From Streptococcus sp. (lineage in GTDB: Bacteria; Bacillota; Bacilli; Lactobacillales; Streptococcaceae), in assembly GCA_030825825.1 (NCBI GenBank), contig JAPJPE010000016.1:1-16730 (forward strand): a stretch of 16,730 bases of DNA, given 5' to 3'. A program made the translations under genes and the position numbers. The notes under the pieces were generated by a model. It was not told the origin of the DNA. It saw only the letters and a program-made list of their open reading frames with translations, and did no database searches. Shown piece after piece: positions 15,063 through 16,730 of this stretch; position 1 is the first letter of the stretch; every line of letters starts with the position of its first letter.

Positions 15063-15096
15063 CCTCGTTGGTCTTTACAAACGAGGCTTTCTCGTT
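15063..15096. promoter_or_regulatory. Candidate operator in the fucosidase promoter spacer
   Basis: AACGAG (15080-15085) and CTCGTT (15091-15096) form a palindrome around GCTTT that fills the -35/-10 spacer. A further CCTCGTT at 15063-15069 is also complementary to AACGAGG (15080-15086), just upstream of the -35. The placement suggests a repressor site. In RNA the same bases could form a hairpin, but a weak T run argues against a terminator. The binding protein is unknown. Confidence 0.5.
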
Positions 15097-15101
15097 ACAA
15101 T
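15074..15101 (+). promoter_or_regulatory. Promoter of the fucosidase gene
   Basis: TTTACA (15074-15079) and TACAAT (15096-15101) are separated by 16 bases. The predicted start near 15108 lies before the ribosome site at 15121 and rules out coding from earlier in-frame ATG codons. Confidence 0.75.
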
Positions 15102-15132
15102 AGAGGTAGTAACAAGAAAAGAGGAGAAGAGA

Positions 15133-16596
15133 ATGATAAGCCTTGAAGAGATTGATCAAGTCATCCAGTCAGGTCCTTTTGAACCAACCTGGGACTCTCT
15201 TAGCCATCAAGTCTGTCCGGATTGGTATCGGGATGCCAAATTTGGAATGTTTATCCACTGGGGCGTCTACAGTGTACCTGCCTTTGGTTCAGAATGGTAT
15301 TCGCGAAATATGTATATCCAAGGGAATCCTTGTTGTGACTATCATCGAGAGCATTTTGGAGACCAGGACGGCTTTGGCTACAAGGATCTCATTCCTCTTT
15401 TTACAGCCGATCAATTTGATCCGGCATCTTGGCTAGATCTCTTTCAAAAAGCGGGAGCCCAGTATCTTTTTCCAGTTGCGGAGCACCACGATGGTTTTCA
15501 GATGTATGCCTCTACTCTCTCGCCTTATAATAGCTTAGAAATGGGGCCGAGACGAGATGTCTTAGGAGAGCTGAGGGAGGAAGCAGAAAAACGTGGCCTG
15601 CACTTCTGTACGTCCTCTCACCGGGCAGAACACCAGTTTTTCTTTTCACATGGCAAGGAATTCACTAGTGACATTCCGCAAGAAGTCCCAAGAGACAGCC
15701 TTTATTGGCCAGCTGAGCCAGAGCCCAAGGATCATTTTGATCTGACTTCCAAGCCTTATCCAAGCAAAGAATTCTTGGAAGATTGGCTTTTGCGAACCTG
15801 TGAACTGGTGCGGGACTACCAGCCAGAGCTCCTTTATTTTGACTGGTGGATCCAGCATGAGAGTTTCCGTCCCTACTTGATGCGCTTTTTAGCTTATTAT
15901 TACAATATAGCAGCACAAGAGGATCGCAAGGTGGCTGTTTGTTACAAACAGGATGCCCTCCCTTTCGGTTCAGGAATCGTCGAGATGGAGCGGGGAGGAT
16001 ACGGAGAGACGCAAGCCTTTCCGTGGCAAATGGATACCGCGATCGCCCGTAATTCTTGGTGCTATACCCAGGATCTAGCCTACAAGACCAGTAAGGAATT
16101 GCTACAAAATTTAGTCGATGTTGTGGCCAAAAATGGCAATCTTCTGCTCAATATTGGACCCAAGGCAGATGGCACTATACCTGAGCAAGACCAAGACATC
16201 CTCACAGAGATCGGGGACTGGCTGGCGGTAAATGGAGAAGCCATTTATCAGAGTCGGCCTTGGCGGGTGTCATCGGACGGACCGACCGAGGCCCAGGAAG
16301 GTTCCTTCTCAGACGGGCAAGCGCCACTCTATACCAGCCAAGATTTCCGCTATACCATGCGTGAAGGCCTGCTTTATGCTATCCAGCTGGAACCAAGTGG
16401 AAGGAAAGAAGAGCTGACCTTGCCGTCTCTCGCCTATGATCTCAAGCAACCGAGAATCCTTCATGCGCGCATTCAAAAGGTGGAACTCCTTGGAGAAAGT
16501 CAGCCCCTTTCTTGGAGCCAAGATGAGACAGGGCTCCATCTTCAGTTACCAGCTTGTAGTAGAAAACAACCGCGTGTTTTGCGCCTCAGCTTTTAG
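15133..16596 (+). CDS. GH29 family alpha-L-fucosidase
   Basis: A glycoside hydrolase of 487 residues, expected to remove alpha-linked L-fucose from glycans. The family opening WYRDAKFGMFIHWGVYSVP (31-49) and AEHHDGFQMY (116-125) are typical of GH29 barrels. D237 in LLYFDWWI is the likely nucleophile. NGNLLLNIGPKADGTIP (334-350) is the conserved end of the catalytic domain, and a small C-terminal beta domain follows. There is no signal peptide, membrane anchor or LPXTG, so it is probably cytoplasmic and acts on imported oligosaccharides. The start ATG at 15133 has GAGGAG (15121-15126) 6 bases upstream; an in-frame ATG at 15040 lies before the promoter. The substrate linkage cannot be told. No sugar transporter is visible nearby. 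Confidence 0.9.
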   Translation: MISLEEIDQVIQSGPFEPTWDSLSHQVCPDWYRDAKFGMFIHWGVYSVPAFGSEWYSRNMYIQGNPCCDYHREHFGDQDGFGYKDLIPLFTADQFDPASWLDLFQKAGAQYLFPVAEHHDGFQMYASTLSPYNSLEMGPRRDVLGELREEAEKRGLHFCTSSHRAEHQFFFSHGKEFTSDIPQEVPRDSLYWPAEPEPKDHFDLTSKPYPSKEFLEDWLLRTCELVRDYQPELLYFDWWIQHESFRPYLMRFLAYYYNIAAQEDRKVAVCYKQDALPFGSGIVEMERGGYGETQAFPWQMDTAIARNSWCYTQDLAYKTSKELLQNLVDVVAKNGNLLLNIGPKADGTIPEQDQDILTEIGDWLAVNGEAIYQSRPWRVSSDGPTEAQEGSFSDGQAPLYTSQDFRYTMREGLLYAIQLEPSGRKEELTLPSLAYDLKQPRILHARIQKVELLGESQPLSWSQDETGLHLQLPACSRKQPRVLRLSF

Positions 16597-16677
16597 TTTT
16601 CTTGAAGCTTTCTATAAGGAATCGTTTAGATTTCTCTTGTATACTGTACTCATCCAATAAGAAATGAGGTACAGAAA

Positions 16678-16730
16678 ATGAAAATCTCAGTTAATTATCC
16701 AAAACGCTTTAAGAAATTGCCACAACAAGG
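16678..16730 (+). CDS. Start of an unidentified gene, cut by the window edge
   Basis: ATG at 16678 follows TGAGG (16665-16669) at 8 bases and opens MKISVNYPKRFKKLPQQ, which runs off the end. TATACT at 16640-16645 could be its -10, but I see no -35 at the right distance. Only 17 complete codons are visible. The lysine-rich start resembles nothing I can name with confidence. It follows the fucosidase gene by 81 bases, with no clear terminator between them. Confidence 0.55.
   Translation, partial: MKISVNYPKRFKKLPQQ

Noticed and set aside
15063..15091. A rho-independent terminator at CCTCGTT/AACGAGG
   Set aside because: The loop is long and the following CTTTCTCG is a poor T run. The bases overlap a good promoter, so an operator reading is preferred.
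15040..15132. Upstream in-frame ATG that would lengthen the fucosidase by 31 residues
   Set aside because: It lies before the predicted promoter, has no ribosome site, and the added residues cover the palindrome. The added stretch does not form a convincing signal peptide.
1..16730. A defence system, mobile element, CRISPR array or secondary metabolite cluster
   Set aside because: No gene or repeat pattern of these kinds is visible on either strand. All complete genes fall in known metabolic, transport or regulatory families.

Overview
The window is chromosomal DNA that looks like a Streptococcus, most likely of the mitis/sanguinis/parasanguinis type. The evidence is the close family resemblance of HisS, ThrC, the MATE pump and TrpC to what I remember of streptococcal proteins, TGn-extended -10 promoters, a PyrR attenuator, a Trp T-box and a small RNA that looks like a streptococcal csRNA. 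Species assignment is inference; no database was searched. All coding regions look intact except one gene cut off by the right edge. I saw no transposase, integrase, CRISPR array, tRNA or rRNA.

Layout. 1-1677: a uracil permease gene behind a promoter and a PyrR-type attenuator, closed by a strong terminator. 1748-2089 (minus): a small MIP18/DUF59 Fe-S assembly-type protein. 2220-3616: hisS with an extended -10 promoter and a terminator. 3683-5250: thrC with its own promoter and terminator. 5259-7162: a MATE transporter gene overlapping a HAD phosphatase gene. 7191-7326: a probable CiaRH-controlled small RNA in the intergenic space. 7356-8237: a MarR regulator and a small DUF1304 membrane protein behind a promoter that carries two palindromes. 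8320-14991: the full tryptophan operon, trpE-trpGD-trpC-trpF-trpB-trpA, behind a tRNA-Trp T-box leader. 15074-16596: a GH29 alpha-L-fucosidase with its own promoter, whose spacer holds a palindrome. 16678-16730: the start of an unidentified gene.

How it works together. The trp genes encode every step from chorismate to tryptophan. They overlap or nearly touch, so translation is probably coupled. The T-box (specifier UGG, acceptor-pairing UGGC) should let transcription through when tRNA-Trp is uncharged, and TrpE keeps the feedback-inhibition motif. In this window TrpG and TrpD are one 524-residue reading frame, but a good Shine-Dalgarno and ATG remain exactly at the domain junction. Uracil uptake is controlled separately by UMP-bound PyrR. 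The small RNA exposes three CCUAA-type anti-Shine-Dalgarno segments, one of which also covers an AUG, so it probably represses translation of genes outside the window.

Most of the window is well-understood housekeeping and biosynthetic DNA. The points worth a second look are the trpGD fusion with its internal start, the small RNA and its target-pairing segment, the palindrome-bearing promoters of the MarR and fucosidase genes, and the repeat-bearing spacer between the T-box terminator and trpE. I did not find an evident undescribed multi-gene system.
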